In this document: positions 46,727 through 56,072 of the stretch, piece after piece
Layout: each line of letters starts with the position of its first letter
Numbering within the stretch: the stretch's first letter is position 1
Source: Spartinivicinus ruber
Lineage (GTDB): Bacteria > Pseudomonadota > Gammaproteobacteria > Pseudomonadales > Zooshikellaceae
Length of the DNA: 64,000 bases
NCBI RefSeq assembly: GCF_011009015.1
Contig: NZ_CP048878.1
Coordinates: 1,897,001-1,961,000 of the forward strand
Reading direction: 5' to 3'
Notes under the pieces: model-generated
The model's input: only the letters and a program-made list of their open reading frames with translations
Databases searched by the model: none
Told to the model about the DNA's origin: nothing
Made by a program: the position numbers and the translations under genes

Positions 46727-47202
46727 ATTGATTGCTACATAGTAAAAATACTTATGTTCTTAGTTTTATTGGTTAAGGTTTGTAGAGAAAGAAATATTAT
46801 ACAAGATATATAATTAAAGGGAATATATTAATTCCAGAATAAGATATAGAGTATCTGGCAACTGAAATTATGTATAAAATTTAAGCATATTGAAGTTAAA
46901 GCTAATATAAGGTGAGAGGGGTCTCTTTAAAGCAAGTGATATTAGGTTTAAAATTCGCTGTTTTGAAAGCTTGATGATTTTATCTGTGTATGAAAGTTAA
47001 ACAATAAAGATATGTTCTAATTTCTAGCAGGCACTAGCCCAAAACAATGTGTTTTGATGAAATATTCGGGCTTGGCAAAAGAATGTACTGTTTTGCTGGT
47101 TTTGACATTGGTGATGAACCAGCAGCGTAACACAACAGCTAATATTAAAGAGCTGGTTTTAAAATAAACAATGGCGATATGCAGTCTTAGTCTAACGAGT
47201 AT

Positions 47203-47218
47203 GATACGCCATTGTAAC
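47203..47218. promoter_or_regulatory. Dyad operator, one mismatch, site 4 (tetR promoter)
   Basis: GATACGCCATTGTAAC matches the GTTAC-N6-GTAAC pattern except T to A in the left arm. It ends 19 bases before the preferred TetR ATG, the classical position for an autoregulatory TetR site. Confidence 0.55.
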
Positions 47219-47237
47219 ATTGGTGTCTACATATAAA

Positions 47238-47795
47238 ATGAGTGATACACGTCAAAACATTATAGAAGCTGGAGTTAGAGAGTTATCTCATGACCCCAAC
47301 GCCTCTATGGCAAGCATTGCAATGTCAGCAGGTGTGAGCCGTATGACGATAAACCGATACTTTAGTAACCGACAAAACTTGTTGGCTTGTATTGAAGTCT
47401 ACTTACTTGAAAAATATGAGCAGATGGTTGATGAGGCAATCAAGTCTCATGACTTGCCAGCTGATCAGTTGCAGTACTACCTACATGAAAGTATATCATT
47501 TGGTAATATCTTTCATATTATCACTCACCATAGCTACTTAGATACTCATCACCCTCATGACCCCACTCAGTGTCGATTTGCGAATGTAAATAGAAAGCTA
47601 ACAAGGATAATCGAAGCATTAAATAGATCCAAGCAAATTAGAAAGGGTGTTCCAGTACTTTGGGTGCTACAGCTATTAGATTCAATCATCATTGCAACCT
47701 GGGAGTCTTTGAATCATGGTGCAATCACAAAAAAAGAAGCACCTAAATTAGCTTGGGATAGTTTTAAGAATGCGGTTCTAAAAGGTGTTGAGTAA
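47238..47795 (+). CDS. TetR/AcrR family transcriptional regulator
   Basis: The product is 185 residues from ATG 47238 (TTG 47220 and GTG 47223 are alternatives). The helix-turn-helix is clear at about 8-50: TRQNIIEAGVRELSHDP, ASIAMSAGVSRMTINRYFSN and RQNLLACIEVYLLEKYEQ. The ligand-binding C-domain has several His (FHIITHHSYLDTHHPHDP), possibly metal- or ligand-related. Best candidate regulator for the dyad sites near it. Ligand unknown. Confidence 0.88.
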   Translation: MSDTRQNIIEAGVRELSHDPNASMASIAMSAGVSRMTINRYFSNRQNLLACIEVYLLEKYEQMVDEAIKSHDLPADQLQYYLHESISFGNIFHIITHHSYLDTHHPHDPTQCRFANVNRKLTRIIEALNRSKQIRKGVPVLWVLQLLDSIIIATWESLNHGAITKKEAPKLAWDSFKNAVLKGVE

Positions 47796-47945
47796 TTTAT
47801 ACTCAAGGTATTTTATCATATTTGACATGTGAAATATGGATACTTGTTAAAGTATCTCTCTACTGTTTGAAAAGCTGATATTGGGTGTTGCTTGCCCAAT
47901 ATCATTGGTTAATGAGTAAAATAGCTGTATGTAATCAACGGAGTT
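47796..47945. other. Short intergenic segment after TetR
   Basis: AT-rich, with no clear feature, between TetR and a decayed gene fragment. A hairpin-like GATATTGGGTGTTGCTTGCC stretch with CCAATATC is present near 47876-47904 and could be a terminator. Confidence 0.35.
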
Positions 47946-48106
47946 TTACTTGACTCGCCCGCCGAACTCAATACTCTCGATACGGCCTTTATAAAAGATG
48001 ATAACTTTTAAGAAATCACTTTTTTGGTAAGTCCATCTTTCTTTAGAAATGTGTTTCGTTATTTCTTTTATTGTATGATTGCCAGTTGTTAGTTGTGAAT
48101 CATTAA
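47946..48106 (-). pseudogene. C-terminal remnant resembling DUF2845
   Basis: An open frame without a start codon encodes KERWTYQKSDFLKVIIFYKG and RIESIEFGGRVK before TAA at 47946. The WxY...I-F-nG-x-xxIexGG pattern is typical of the end of DUF2845 exported proteins. The N-terminus is missing and the frame opens inside the tail of the next gene. Likely a decayed gene. Confidence 0.4.
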
Positions 48107-48109
48107 AAT

Positions 48110-48466
48110 TTACTTTTGTATATTTTTACAGCCATAGCTGTTTGAAATGGTAGCTAAGTCCATAGTAATTAATATGCTGTTATCAAGAGTCGTGTAGGTT
48201 GCATTTTCTGTGGTGATAACTGCATTATCAAGTTCAATTTTTACATTATTAGTGAATCTAATATTATCTTTATCCAGTCTCTTTGAGTTTTTACTGGTAA
48301 TTTGTTTGATTCTTTTAGTTCTTAGTTCTACATTTCCAGTATATTGGGTTGAACAATCAGAATCAGAAAAATTGGTTTTATCTGCAGTAATTTTAACATC
48401 AGCATAACTGAGAGATGTAGAAAATAATGTAAAAAAGGTAATTAAAGCGGCTAACTGCTTTTTCAT
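48110..48466 (-). CDS. Small exported OstA/LptA-like protein
   Basis: This 118-residue protein has a signal peptide (about 1-22, cleavage after SYA). The mature part is made of short beta strands: DVKITADKTNFSD, TQYTGNVELRTKRIK, IRFTNNVKIELDNAVITTEN and ATYTTLDNSILI. This is the beta-jellyroll pattern of OstA/LptA (x-GnVxi). It is too short for LPS-bridge function. It also has two Cys (SDCSTQ, GCKNIQK). A perfect dyad operator lies 71 bases upstream of its start. Confidence 0.55.
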   Translation of the reverse strand: MKKQLAALITFFTLFSTSLSYADVKITADKTNFSDSDCSTQYTGNVELRTKRIKQITSKNSKRLDKDNIRFTNNVKIELDNAVITTENATYTTLDNSILITMDLATISNSYGCKNIQK

Positions 48467-48536
48467 CGAACTATCCTATACACTTTTTTCAAAAACTAAA
48501 TAATGTTAAAACAAGTAGTTTAGCATTTTCTTAAAT

Positions 48537-48552
48537 GTTACGCATGAGTAAC
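48537..48552. promoter_or_regulatory. Dyad operator GTTAC-N6-GTAAC, site 5
   Basis: GTTACGCATGAGTAAC has perfect arms and lies 71 bases upstream of the OstA-like gene (minus strand). It also sits in the gap ahead of the lipoprotein gene at 48911. Confidence 0.6.
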
Positions 48553-48750
48553 ACTACAGGCAATATGGGGAATAGAGTATAAGGAGTTATACTTACTGTA
48601 AACGATTGTCATTAATTTTAACTAGTTGACTAGGTTCTAAAATTATTGGTGTTAGGGTTTGTATAAGTATATTTACCACTATTTGAGGTGTTACATTTAT
48701 GACACATTTATTGATAAGGAATTTTATTCCACTTTTGTTGAATGATTTAG

Positions 48751-48810
48751 TATTTAATAATATTTAATAATATTTAATAATATTTAATAATATTTAATAA
48801 TATTTAATAA
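48751..48810 (+). repeat. Six perfect tandem copies of TATTTAATAA
   Basis: Ten-base units repeat six times without change from 48751 to 48810. The period is close to one helical turn, so the AT-rich tracts are in phase. It lies about 100 bases upstream of a lipoprotein gene. Copy number could vary by slippage. Confidence 0.95.
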
Positions 48811-48910
48811 GGTGTAACTATGGAAAATAGCCTACACATAAAAAATAAGTGTAGAGTAGTAATTAGCTAGTTTTAGTATGAATAATTAGCTATAGATTGG
48901 TAGTTAAAAA

Positions 48911-49456
48911 ATGCCTGAGAGTTTAAATAGAGTGATTAATTTTAATATGAATGGTTGTGTTAAGAATATAACATATTTATTTTTTTTAGGAGTGTTTTTA
49001 AGTGGATGTGGAACATCAGACGCAACTATAAAAAAGTTTGTTCGTGATTTTTATGACTCTACATTACTAACTGGGGTAGGGATACCTTCCGGAGATGAAG
49101 TAAAACCATATTTAAGTAAAGACTTAAGAAAACTTTTTACTGATGCAAAAGTTCAACAAGAGCAGTTTATTCAACAACACCCAAACCTGAAACCTGATCT
49201 AGTTGATACATTACTTTTTACTAGCATGCCGCATGACTTAGCTTATAAAACCTTTATTGAAGAAGTCAGTGAAGTAAATAATATGTATAAGGTAACTGTA
49301 AGCTTTTATACGGTACAAGCAGATTACAAATGTACTGATAAGCTCTTTATACTTACTGCGGGGTCAGCTTATGAAGTTGCTGATATTGAACTGGGATGTT
49401 ATGAGTCTAAAAAATTAACAGAGCTTCTTAGGAGCTTGATTAAGACTAATCAATAA
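48911..49456 (+). CDS. Predicted lipoprotein of unknown function
   Basis: This 181-residue protein has a lipobox FFLGVFLSGC with the acylated Cys at about 33 from the ATG at 48911; an inner ATG at 48947 gives a more standard signal peptide. The mature protein (TIKKFVRDFYDS, VKPYLSKDLRKLFTDAK, YKVTVSFYTVQ) resembles small NTF2-like or DUF3828-like lipoproteins, without certainty. Upstream tandem repeats may affect its expression. Confidence 0.6.
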   Translation: MPESLNRVINFNMNGCVKNITYLFFLGVFLSGCGTSDATIKKFVRDFYDSTLLTGVGIPSGDEVKPYLSKDLRKLFTDAKVQQEQFIQQHPNLKPDLVDTLLFTSMPHDLAYKTFIEEVSEVNNMYKVTVSFYTVQADYKCTDKLFILTAGSAYEVADIELGCYESKKLTELLRSLIKTNQ

Positions 49457-49474
49457 TAATTGTGATTTTTAGGG

Positions 49475-50375
49475 TTAGTAGTTTATTTTAAAAGTAAGGC
49501 TTATCATTCGGCCAGGCGCCTTTATGACTCTTCTATCTAGATTTGATGACTGTGAGAAAACGGTAAAATAGTCTTTATTAAATAAGTTATGTATAGATAA
49601 AGTAATGTTTGTATTGTCAAGTTGGTATCGACCTAGCAAATCAAATGTAGTAAATGACTTTACTTTACCCTTAAACTGTTCACCATTGCCAACATCATCA
49701 GGAAAACGGTTTCGCTTACCGGAGTATAAGGTTTGGAATATAATCAAGGTGTTTCCTGTTGGTTTATATTCCACATAGGCTGTTGCCTTGGGTGGTGGAA
49801 TTCGTTCCAACTTCTGGTACATTATAGCCTTCAGATACTCCAGCAAATATCTCAGTATGGTTGGTTAATTTATAAACTAAGCTAATATTGAACGAGGTTT
49901 CCTGGAAAGTCACTTTGCCATCATTAATATGACCACCAAAAACGGTATTGAAATCATCTACCTTGATTTGGGTGTGCTCATTACGCAATCCTGTTCTAAT
50001 GCGCTGTTTGGTTATATCACTTTGAAATTGTACAAAGGGAGCGTATTGGGTCATTGTCATATAGGGAGTCCATGTATCACCTCCTATTGAGCCGGAAAGT
50101 AATGTTTGACCGGTTTTATCCTTCAATATATCAACTCTCCAATCAAGCAATGCTCCTTGAGTATAAAATAATTTTTCTATGGGGGTCTTAAAGTTAAATC
50201 GTAAGTCTTGTTTTTTTGATGTGATAGTTGATTGTCCTATCATATCAGTGCTGCGGACTAATGGTGAGTTTTCTATAAACGAGCCAAAAATATTATCATA
50301 ATCTTGATAATAGGCTTGAGCATGAAATGCGCTCTTGTGTACTAGTTTATAGTTATAGGAAATAGTTAGTGTATT
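49475..50375 (-). pseudogene. TonB-dependent receptor remnant
   Basis: The first frame opens abruptly after a stop at 50376 and encodes barrel strands (AFHAQAYYQDYDNIFGSFIE, EIFAGVSEGYNVPEVG). A second frame (49475-49846) then finishes with AYVEYKPTGNTLIIFQTLYS, LSIHNLFNKDYF and APGRMISLTFKINY, the proper end of a siderophore-type receptor. The plug domain, signal and about half of the barrel are missing. The join after YNVPEVG lost a further segment and changed frame. Clearly non-functional. Confidence 0.85.
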
Positions 50376-50428
50376 TTATTCTGCTAATTAGCTATAAATA
50401 ATTCTTCGTAAGGTGGAGGGTAACTCCA

Positions 50429-51208
50429 TTAATATTTTTCAAATAACTGTTGATATCTTTTTGAAGTTCTTATAATGGCTATTTCGTTCCATATTTTGTG
50501 TGCAAGTAACTTGTTTTCTCTGTAAAACTGGTGAGAAAAAAGCAAATAATAAGGTTTGCTTTTAACTGGTGGTGTTACCATGCGGATATTTTGAAACTCG
50601 ATTGCATGCAAATGTAGCTGATTTTTGATATTTGCTTCTAGGTCAACAATTGCATGAACTCGCTTTCTCATTAGCATTCGCAAACTGACTAATGAACCAT
50701 TGGTTTCTATGATATTTTTAACGCCTTTGTTTTTTAGATCACTTATTATTGAGTAGCCTCTTGTTACACCAACATATTTATTTAATAAGCCTTCTAATGA
50801 GTTAATGTCTGATGAATGGGTTGTGAAAATAGAATAGCTTTGGGTACTGTTTCTTTTGGAAATATCTATTTTCCCATTTGCCATTGGATAGACTCCAACT
50901 TTCGTTCGTTCTTTTTTGAAACTAGCATCAACTGTTCCATCCATAATATTTTTTTGCACAGTGTACAAACATCTCTTCCAAGGCATTTCAACAAATACAA
51001 AGTTAAGTTTTAGTTGGTGGCCAACCGCTTGAATTATTTCAATAGTAATACCTGGTTTTTCAGCTAAGTGATCACCCATATTAAAAGGTGGATTGGGTTC
51101 TATATTATAAGCCAGACGAATTGTTGTGGGTGATGCTTGTATAACAAGTGTATTTGGTAGTGTAGCTGTGATAAACAACAATCTAAGCATCCAGTGGTTA
51201 GCTACCAT
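50429..51208 (-). CDS. Periplasmic solute-binding protein, family 3
   Basis: This 259-residue protein has a signal peptide (about 1-26) and the SBP_bac_3 pattern: IRLAYNIEPNPPFNM, KPGITIEIIQAVGHQLKLNF and VFVEMPWKRCLYTVQKNIMD. The LVGVxxG-like segment reads KYVGVTRGYSI. Such stand-alone proteins are abundant in this group and are not always linked to ABC permeases. Ligand is probably an amino acid or similar; none adjacent. Confidence 0.8.
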   Translation of the reverse strand: MVANHWMLRLLFITATLPNTLVIQASPTTIRLAYNIEPNPPFNMGDHLAEKPGITIEIIQAVGHQLKLNFVFVEMPWKRCLYTVQKNIMDGTVDASFKKERTKVGVYPMANGKIDISKRNSTQSYSIFTTHSSDINSLEGLLNKYVGVTRGYSIISDLKNKGVKNIIETNGSLVSLRMLMRKRVHAIVDLEANIKNQLHLHAIEFQNIRMVTPPVKSKPYYLLFSHQFYRENKLLAHKIWNEIAIIRTSKRYQQLFEKY

Positions 51209-51838
51209 GTTATTGCCTATAGAAAAGCAGGTTTATATTTACTATAAGAATACCATTTACTCCCCACTTTTCTAGTTAAAGATAGTAAGATAATTGTAAT
51301 TTTTTTATAATAATGAAAAAAGGAGGGCATACAATTAATAATCAAGGACCCTTATATTTGAGAAGTTACTAGCTTCAGCTGGTATTGGTTGAGACACAAC
51401 TTGAGTATGACATACTCAAGCCTGGTGAAGAGTTCCGTGCACAGGTAGTTATTAAGGGTGGTGAGGTTGAACAAGATATTTCCGGATGAAAAATTGCGTT
51501 GATGACATCTGTAAAAGTAGAAGGAGAGAATGGTGATTACTATCAAAGTAATGGTGATTTAAGGTGCAAAAATAACAGGCTCTCGCACTCTAGAATCTCA
51601 TGATAAGGTAGTTATTCCTGTTGAAGGTGTTATTCATCTGGAAATACTAATAACTGATGTCGCTTGCCAGTTTATATGCGTGCCGTGTTTGGATTAAGAC
51701 TGGGTTGGAGATTGATCTTGGGGTGGGTGCTTCTGATAAAGACTATCTCACCATAAAGCCTACCGCTGCAATGAAAAATTTCCTGCAAGCTATGGATGAG
51801 TGTGGTTACTATCTTTATAAGGCAGATGGGTTACCTTA

Positions 51839-52806
51839 GAAGGTGTTTTAAAATAAAAGCTTAAGCGATTCTCCTGACTAAAATATGTAACATGGCAATC
51901 TGTATCATTGCTTCACTATTTTTTGTTAGAACCTCATAGTCTTTAGCATGTCGTCTATAGTTAATTAGCCAAGAAAAAGTACGCTCAACCACCCAGCGCT
52001 GTTTAATAACATTGAATCCTTTACCTGCCCTTTCAACCACCTCTAGAATAATTTCTCGAGTAGCTTGATGAAAGTCTTTAACCCAATCAATAATAGGCGT
52101 GCCAGAATAACCGCTATCCAGCCAAATTTTGAGTAAACTCGTCATGCCTTTTGCAACATAGCCCTTAAGTAGCTGTTTTAATCCCTCTCGCTCACCAACG
52201 GCAGCTGAAGTCACTACAACACAGATAATAATACCAAGCGTATCAACTAAAATATGACGTTTGCGACCTTTTACTTTTTTACCACCATCAAAACCAACAT
52301 GAATACCTTGCGTATGAGTTTTAATACTTTGACTATCAATACAACCTGCACTGGGATCGGCTTTTCTTCCTACTTTTTCACGATAGCATTTCCTGAAGGT
52401 ATCCATAATGGTTTCCCAAACCCCCTGCTGGCTCCAGGAATTAAAATAACCGTATACTGTCTGCCAACAGCCAAAGTCTTTAGGCACCATTCGCCACTGA
52501 CAGCCAGTTGTTAGGACATAAAGCAAGCCATTCATGATTAGGCGTCTATTAACGGGTGGTCTGCCTCTATTGCCAGGTTGCCATTTGGATGCAGGTAATA
52601 CAGGGCTCAGTATTTCCCATTGTGTATCAGTTAAATCTGTTGGATAATCCATTTAGGCTCTTTTTATTGTTTATCTTTGATTTTTGCGAAACCAATAATA
52701 AACAGTAAGGGAGCCTATTCCTATATGCCCGCCGTATGAGTAACCCCTTGGTAGTTATCTCTTACAATACAACTTTGTATGCATTCACTCTTTTTAAAAC
52801 ACCTTC
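51839..52806 (-). mobile_element. IS5-family insertion sequence (968 bp) in the Spo0M pseudogene
   Basis: Perfect 15-bp inverted repeats GAAGGTGTTTTAAAA (51839-51853) and TTTTAAAACACCTTC (52792-52806) are flanked by a TTA target duplication (51836-51838, 52807-52809). A 3-bp TNA target and a single intact transposase frame fit the IS5 family (IS1031/IS402-like group). Complete; different from the IS at 44122. Confidence 0.92.
51861..52652 (-). CDS. IS5-family transposase
   Basis: This 263-residue intact DDE transposase opens with DLTDTQWEILSPVLPASKW and GRPPVNRRLIMNGLLYVL (DUF4096-type N-domain). CQWRMVPKDFGCWQTVYGYF follows, then the first Asp in AGCIDSQSIKTH, the second in KIWLDSGYSGTPII and Glu in RWVVERTFSWL. 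No frameshift is needed. Part of the element 51839-52806. Confidence 0.93.
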   Translation of the reverse strand: MDYPTDLTDTQWEILSPVLPASKWQPGNRGRPPVNRRLIMNGLLYVLTTGCQWRMVPKDFGCWQTVYGYFNSWSQQGVWETIMDTFRKCYREKVGRKADPSAGCIDSQSIKTHTQGIHVGFDGGKKVKGRKRHILVDTLGIIICVVVTSAAVGEREGLKQLLKGYVAKGMTSLLKIWLDSGYSGTPIIDWVKDFHQATREIILEVVERAGKGFNVIKQRWVVERTFSWLINYRRHAKDYEVLTKNSEAMIQIAMLHILVRRIA

Positions 52807-53196
52807 TTAGAGGAAACGGTTTCCGCTCTGAAACCGGAATTCATCAGGGGTTAGAATTTAAACCATGCTCAGGTGGTTTTTTGGGATACAGAAAGTAGAA
52901 GTCAGCTTTGTCCCATCAGCGACTGTGACTCATGCGTTACTGGAAATTGATAAGGCATTCACTGAAGATCAATATAAGAGTGTATCTTGGGAAGACCGAC
53001 TACATAACTAACTGTTTTTATTATACTTTTAATGGCACTCTAATTGCCGGAGAAAGTATTTACAGCTGAAATTAGATAGGGTTAAGCACAGTGTTGGCAC
53101 TGTATCAAGTTATAGAAGAGGCTTGTTTTATCATGAATGGAAGTAACTGAACTTGCCTAAATAAGGTGCTTAGGTAAAACAGCATATATCAAACTT

Positions 53197-53982
53197 CTAT
53201 TTTGGATGATTAAGCTTTTTTAAACCATATTTTGTATAAATTTCATCCAGCAAAGTATGACCTGAAGGTAGTTCTGTATTAGTAGCTATATCAATCCCTT
53301 TTTGTAGCAATGCAACAGTTGTATCTGGAACATTTTTACTGAATGCATAAAAGGCAGGTACAGAGTTAAAAGTGTACACAACTTCAAATTGTTGAATATC
53401 ATAGCCCAGCTTTGTTAGTAACCACTTTGTTCCGTTGATCTCTGCAGACCATAGGTCAAACCGATCTGCAGCTAACATTCTAGCTAAAGTTTCTGGTTCG
53501 TTGTTACCGTACTTAATCTGAGTCTGAGAAACCCCTATTGACTTAATTAGCTTCTCTCCAACATCATCTTTAACAACACCAATAGTATAATTTTTGATGT
53601 CAGTTGGATTACGAATTTTTATCTGAGAGTCTTTTTTGGCAATAAGTGTAATGCTTGTTGTTATATATGGGCCAGCCCACTTAAATAACTTTTCTCGTTC
53701 TTCTAACCGGCTGGTACCAAACAGCACGACATCAGATTGGCTTTGAATCATAGTGTAACCCCGTGTCCAGGGTAATACTTGAATACTGGTTCTTTCTATA
53801 GGGCAGTTGATGGCCTTTAAGGCTTCAAGAAGTAGGTCAACAGATACGCCTTTCAGTATGCCATTTTCTCGGAAATTATGGGGAGGGTAGTCTTCAGTTA
53901 TGTAAGTTAGCTTTTGTAATGGACAGCTGTGAGCTGATAGGGCGTTAAGTAGCAAACTGATTGTGAGTAATCTGTAAATCAT
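53197..53982 (-). CDS. Periplasmic solute-binding protein, family 3
   Basis: This 261-residue protein has a signal peptide (about 1-18). SBP_bac_3 features are YITEDYPPHNFRENGILKG, VSVDLLLEALKAINC, QVLPWTRGYTMIQSQSDVVL and FGTSRLEEREKLFKWAGPY. The two-Cys pair (HSCPLQK and INCPIERT) may form a disulfide. No transporter genes are adjacent. About 28 kb from a fragment of the same family at 19408 and 2 kb from the one at 50429. Confidence 0.85.
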   Translation of the reverse strand: MIYRLLTISLLLNALSAHSCPLQKLTYITEDYPPHNFRENGILKGVSVDLLLEALKAINCPIERTSIQVLPWTRGYTMIQSQSDVVLFGTSRLEEREKLFKWAGPYITTSITLIAKKDSQIKIRNPTDIKNYTIGVVKDDVGEKLIKSIGVSQTQIKYGNNEPETLARMLAADRFDLWSAEINGTKWLLTKLGYDIQQFEVVYTFNSVPAFYAFSKNVPDTTVALLQKGIDIATNTELPSGHTLLDEIYTKYGLKKLNHPK

Positions 53983-54467
53983 GTTGGTTACTAATCTTGA
54001 GCTTTTTGGTTGATTATGACCAAAGGATAGCTTAGAAATGATAGGGGAGGGCAGGTCTTTGAAATATTCTAAGCTAATTTAAAAAACATTACACTCTCTG
54101 GGTTTCTCAGATGTAATAAAGGAAATTTCGAGGTTTTTTGAGTCTGTAAGTAACCGTGTTTCAGGCTTTTTATACCTCCACAAGCCATTCATTTTCTGAT
54201 ATTATCCAATACACTTCAGCTTATTAGTTCGAAGTAATTACTATCTTGCTTTATGGATGAATAATGAAAATATATGGTAATTTCGCTGGTTACGAAGTCT
54301 ATGCTGAAATGCGTCCTCTCGGCAATCATCTATTATACATTTGATTTTTCCCGATATAATAACCTGTGTTTTAGTTTATTAAGTATATCTTGATTGGTAA
54401 CAACTATTGAATCTTAAAAATTCTTGGAAACTTGTTCAGTTATACCATTTTTGCTACCGTGCTCAGT
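53983..54467. other. Intergenic region
   Basis: About 485 AT-rich bases. A 26-codon frame from ATG 54264 (MKIYGNFAGYEVYAEMRPLG) is visible but has no supporting ribosome site and may be a remnant. Nothing else found. Confidence 0.35.
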
Positions 54468-56072
54468 CTATTTACTAAGTGCTTTCATTGCGTTTATTAA
54501 CACTTCTGGCTTATGAATTGAGTCATATACTGGTAATACATCTCTTCCGGTTTCAAATAGTCCGTAAACTGCAGTTTGAGCACAGCGTACAGAGTATTCT
54601 ACTGTAAAGACACAATCTTTTGGTACTTCAGCAAACTGGCCAATAAAAGCGAAGTTCATTGTACCTTTTGGTAATACATCTGGACGATCGCCCTTTGCGC
54701 ATGGCATAAAGAGGCTATCAATAAATGGCATAGCTACTGGTATGCAATTAACTTTTCCTGAATCTACAATGGGTTTCATCAAATCCTGTATTTTAAGGTG
54801 GTGCCACAGTTCTTCAAGTATCTCTTTACCATTACACTCTGACATTTTTTTCTTTACGTAATTACCTTCGTTGTCAGGATACAAACCATAGCCCCAGAAT
54901 ACTTTTACATCTTTTGGTTGGTTGGGGAAATGTGGCTGACGGGCAATAACAATTGACATTAGCCAGTTTGAATCTGTTATTGTTACCAACCCTCCAGTAC
55001 CATTTAAATTACCAGAAAAGTCTTCCATATAATCATGGAATGTATCATCTTTAATTGTTACAGTGTAAGAGTACCACTTTTGCAAGTCAATATTGTCGCT
55101 AAAGACACTGGGATTACCAAACGTTTTGTCTTTTTTTGCTATTTTTTCCCAAAGCATCCATGCACCTGAAGATGATTTTTTTTTGAGAACAGGAGCTTTA
55201 GTCCAAGAACCATTGTCTGTACATTCTGTTATTGAACCATTTGTAATAAATACATAATCGTTTTCACCAAGATCAATCTTTTCTTCTGTCCCATTTTTGT
55301 TGACTGTCTGTAGAATAATAGCCATTTTTTTATCTTCCGACAGGTCGAATTCGATATCTATAACCTGTGTCTGCATATCAAAATACACGCCTCGTTCCTT
55401 CAAGTACCGTTTAAGCGGTACCACAACAGAGTGATATTGATTATATTTGGTACGCATTATGCCACCAAGCCTTGGCATCCCGCTTACTAAGTGAATAAAA
55501 CGTTTCATGTAGCGCCGCATCGCTGCTACACTGCTCCATTTTTGAAATGCAAACATTGTTGTCCATAAATACCAGAAATTAGTATCGAAAAACTCCTTGT
55601 TGAACCAGTCCTGAATCCGGATATTATCTAGTGAACTCTCAGAAGCGAATGTCAGTTTCACCAGTTCCATCTGGTCTTTTAAAGACAACTCGAAAGAGGA
55701 GAGATCCATTCTTTTTCCATCTTTGAGTAAACGAGCCTGTGCATGTGAAACATATCTGGAGTTAAACTCAAAAGACTCATCTTTAACGGAAACACCAGGG
55801 TCATCATAGGAAGGAATATTTGATAAAAGATCCCAGTAACATACAAAATGCTCTTCATGCATTCTTCCGCCACGAATAATAAAACCATTTTCGGGATCGC
55901 CGGCACCATCAAGTGCGCCACCCAAAATTTCGTCTTGCTCTAAGATATGAATGTTTTCTCCAACCACTCTAGCATCTTTGATAAGATATATTGCACTTGC
56001 TAGAGAAGCAATACCACTACCCACAAGATATACTTTTGAATTTTTAGGGTTATTGTTTTTTACTCTTTGCAT
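54468..56072 (-). CDS. ohyA: Oleate hydratase (FAD-dependent)
   Basis: This 534-residue member of the myosin-cross-reactive antigen family hydrates oleate to 10-hydroxystearate. The N-terminus has the FAD-binding KVYLVGSGIASLASAIYLIK followed by ILEQDEILGGALDGAGDPEN. Further hallmarks are FIIRGGRMHEEHFVCYWDLL, FAFQKWSSVAAMRRYMKRFI and NQYHSVVVPLKRYLKERGVY. AAAGGAT precedes the ATG. Full length and intact amid a degrading region. In bacteria it detoxifies unsaturated fatty acids; here stands alone. Confidence 0.93.
   Translation of the reverse strand: MQRVKNNNPKNSKVYLVGSGIASLASAIYLIKDARVVGENIHILEQDEILGGALDGAGDPENGFIIRGGRMHEEHFVCYWDLLSNIPSYDDPGVSVKDESFEFNSRYVSHAQARLLKDGKRMDLSSFELSLKDQMELVKLTFASESSLDNIRIQDWFNKEFFDTNFWYLWTTMFAFQKWSSVAAMRRYMKRFIHLVSGMPRLGGIMRTKYNQYHSVVVPLKRYLKERGVYFDMQTQVIDIEFDLSEDKKMAIILQTVNKNGTEEKIDLGENDYVFITNGSITECTDNGSWTKAPVLKKKSSSGAWMLWEKIAKKDKTFGNPSVFSDNIDLQKWYSYTVTIKDDTFHDYMEDFSGNLNGTGGLVTITDSNWLMSIVIARQPHFPNQPKDVKVFWGYGLYPDNEGNYVKKKMSECNGKEILEELWHHLKIQDLMKPIVDSGKVNCIPVAMPFIDSLFMPCAKGDRPDVLPKGTMNFAFIGQFAEVPKDCVFTVEYSVRCAQTAVYGLFETGRDVLPVYDSIHKPEVLINAMKALSK

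Larger units (their letters stand above)
46475..47237. other. Intergenic region between SUMF1 operon and TetR gene
   Basis: About 760 AT-rich bases. It holds two copies of the dyad motif (46711 perfect, 47203 with one mismatch). A 67-codon minus frame at 47017-47220 has no family features and I do not count it as a gene. Confidence 0.5.
48467..48910. other. Intergenic region with dyad and 10-bp repeats
   Basis: Contains the dyad site at 48537 and the six-copy 10-bp repeat at 48751. A 16-codon frame from ATG 48820 (AAGGTG before it) is too short to call. Confidence 0.5.
51352..53011 (+). pseudogene. Spo0M family protein, decayed and split by an IS
   Basis: Across three frames the Spo0M signature can be read: FEKLLASAGIG, VETQLEYDILKPGEEFRA, QVVIKGGEVEQDIS, VWIKTGLEIDLGVGASDKDY and, beyond the IS, LEFKPCSGGFLGYRKVEVSF. 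There are frameshifts near 51390 and 51530-51560, an in-frame TGA after GGEVEQDISG, and ATA where the start should be. The IS at 51839-52806 sits inside the last third with TTA duplicated. Ends at TAA 53009-53011. Function lost. Confidence 0.85.

Noticed and set aside
47017-47220. 67-codon minus-strand frame upstream of TetR
   Set aside because: No start context, no domain, and it covers the putative TetR operator.
48690-48705. GTTAC-N6-GACAC as a further dyad site
   Set aside because: Two mismatches in the right arm; not counted.
48820-48870. 16-codon frame after the tandem repeats with AAGGTG before it
   Set aside because: Too short and without features; kept only as a note in the region entry.
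54264-54344. 26-codon frame MKIYGNFAGYEV...
   Set aside because: No good ribosome site, no recognised family, probably a remnant or chance.
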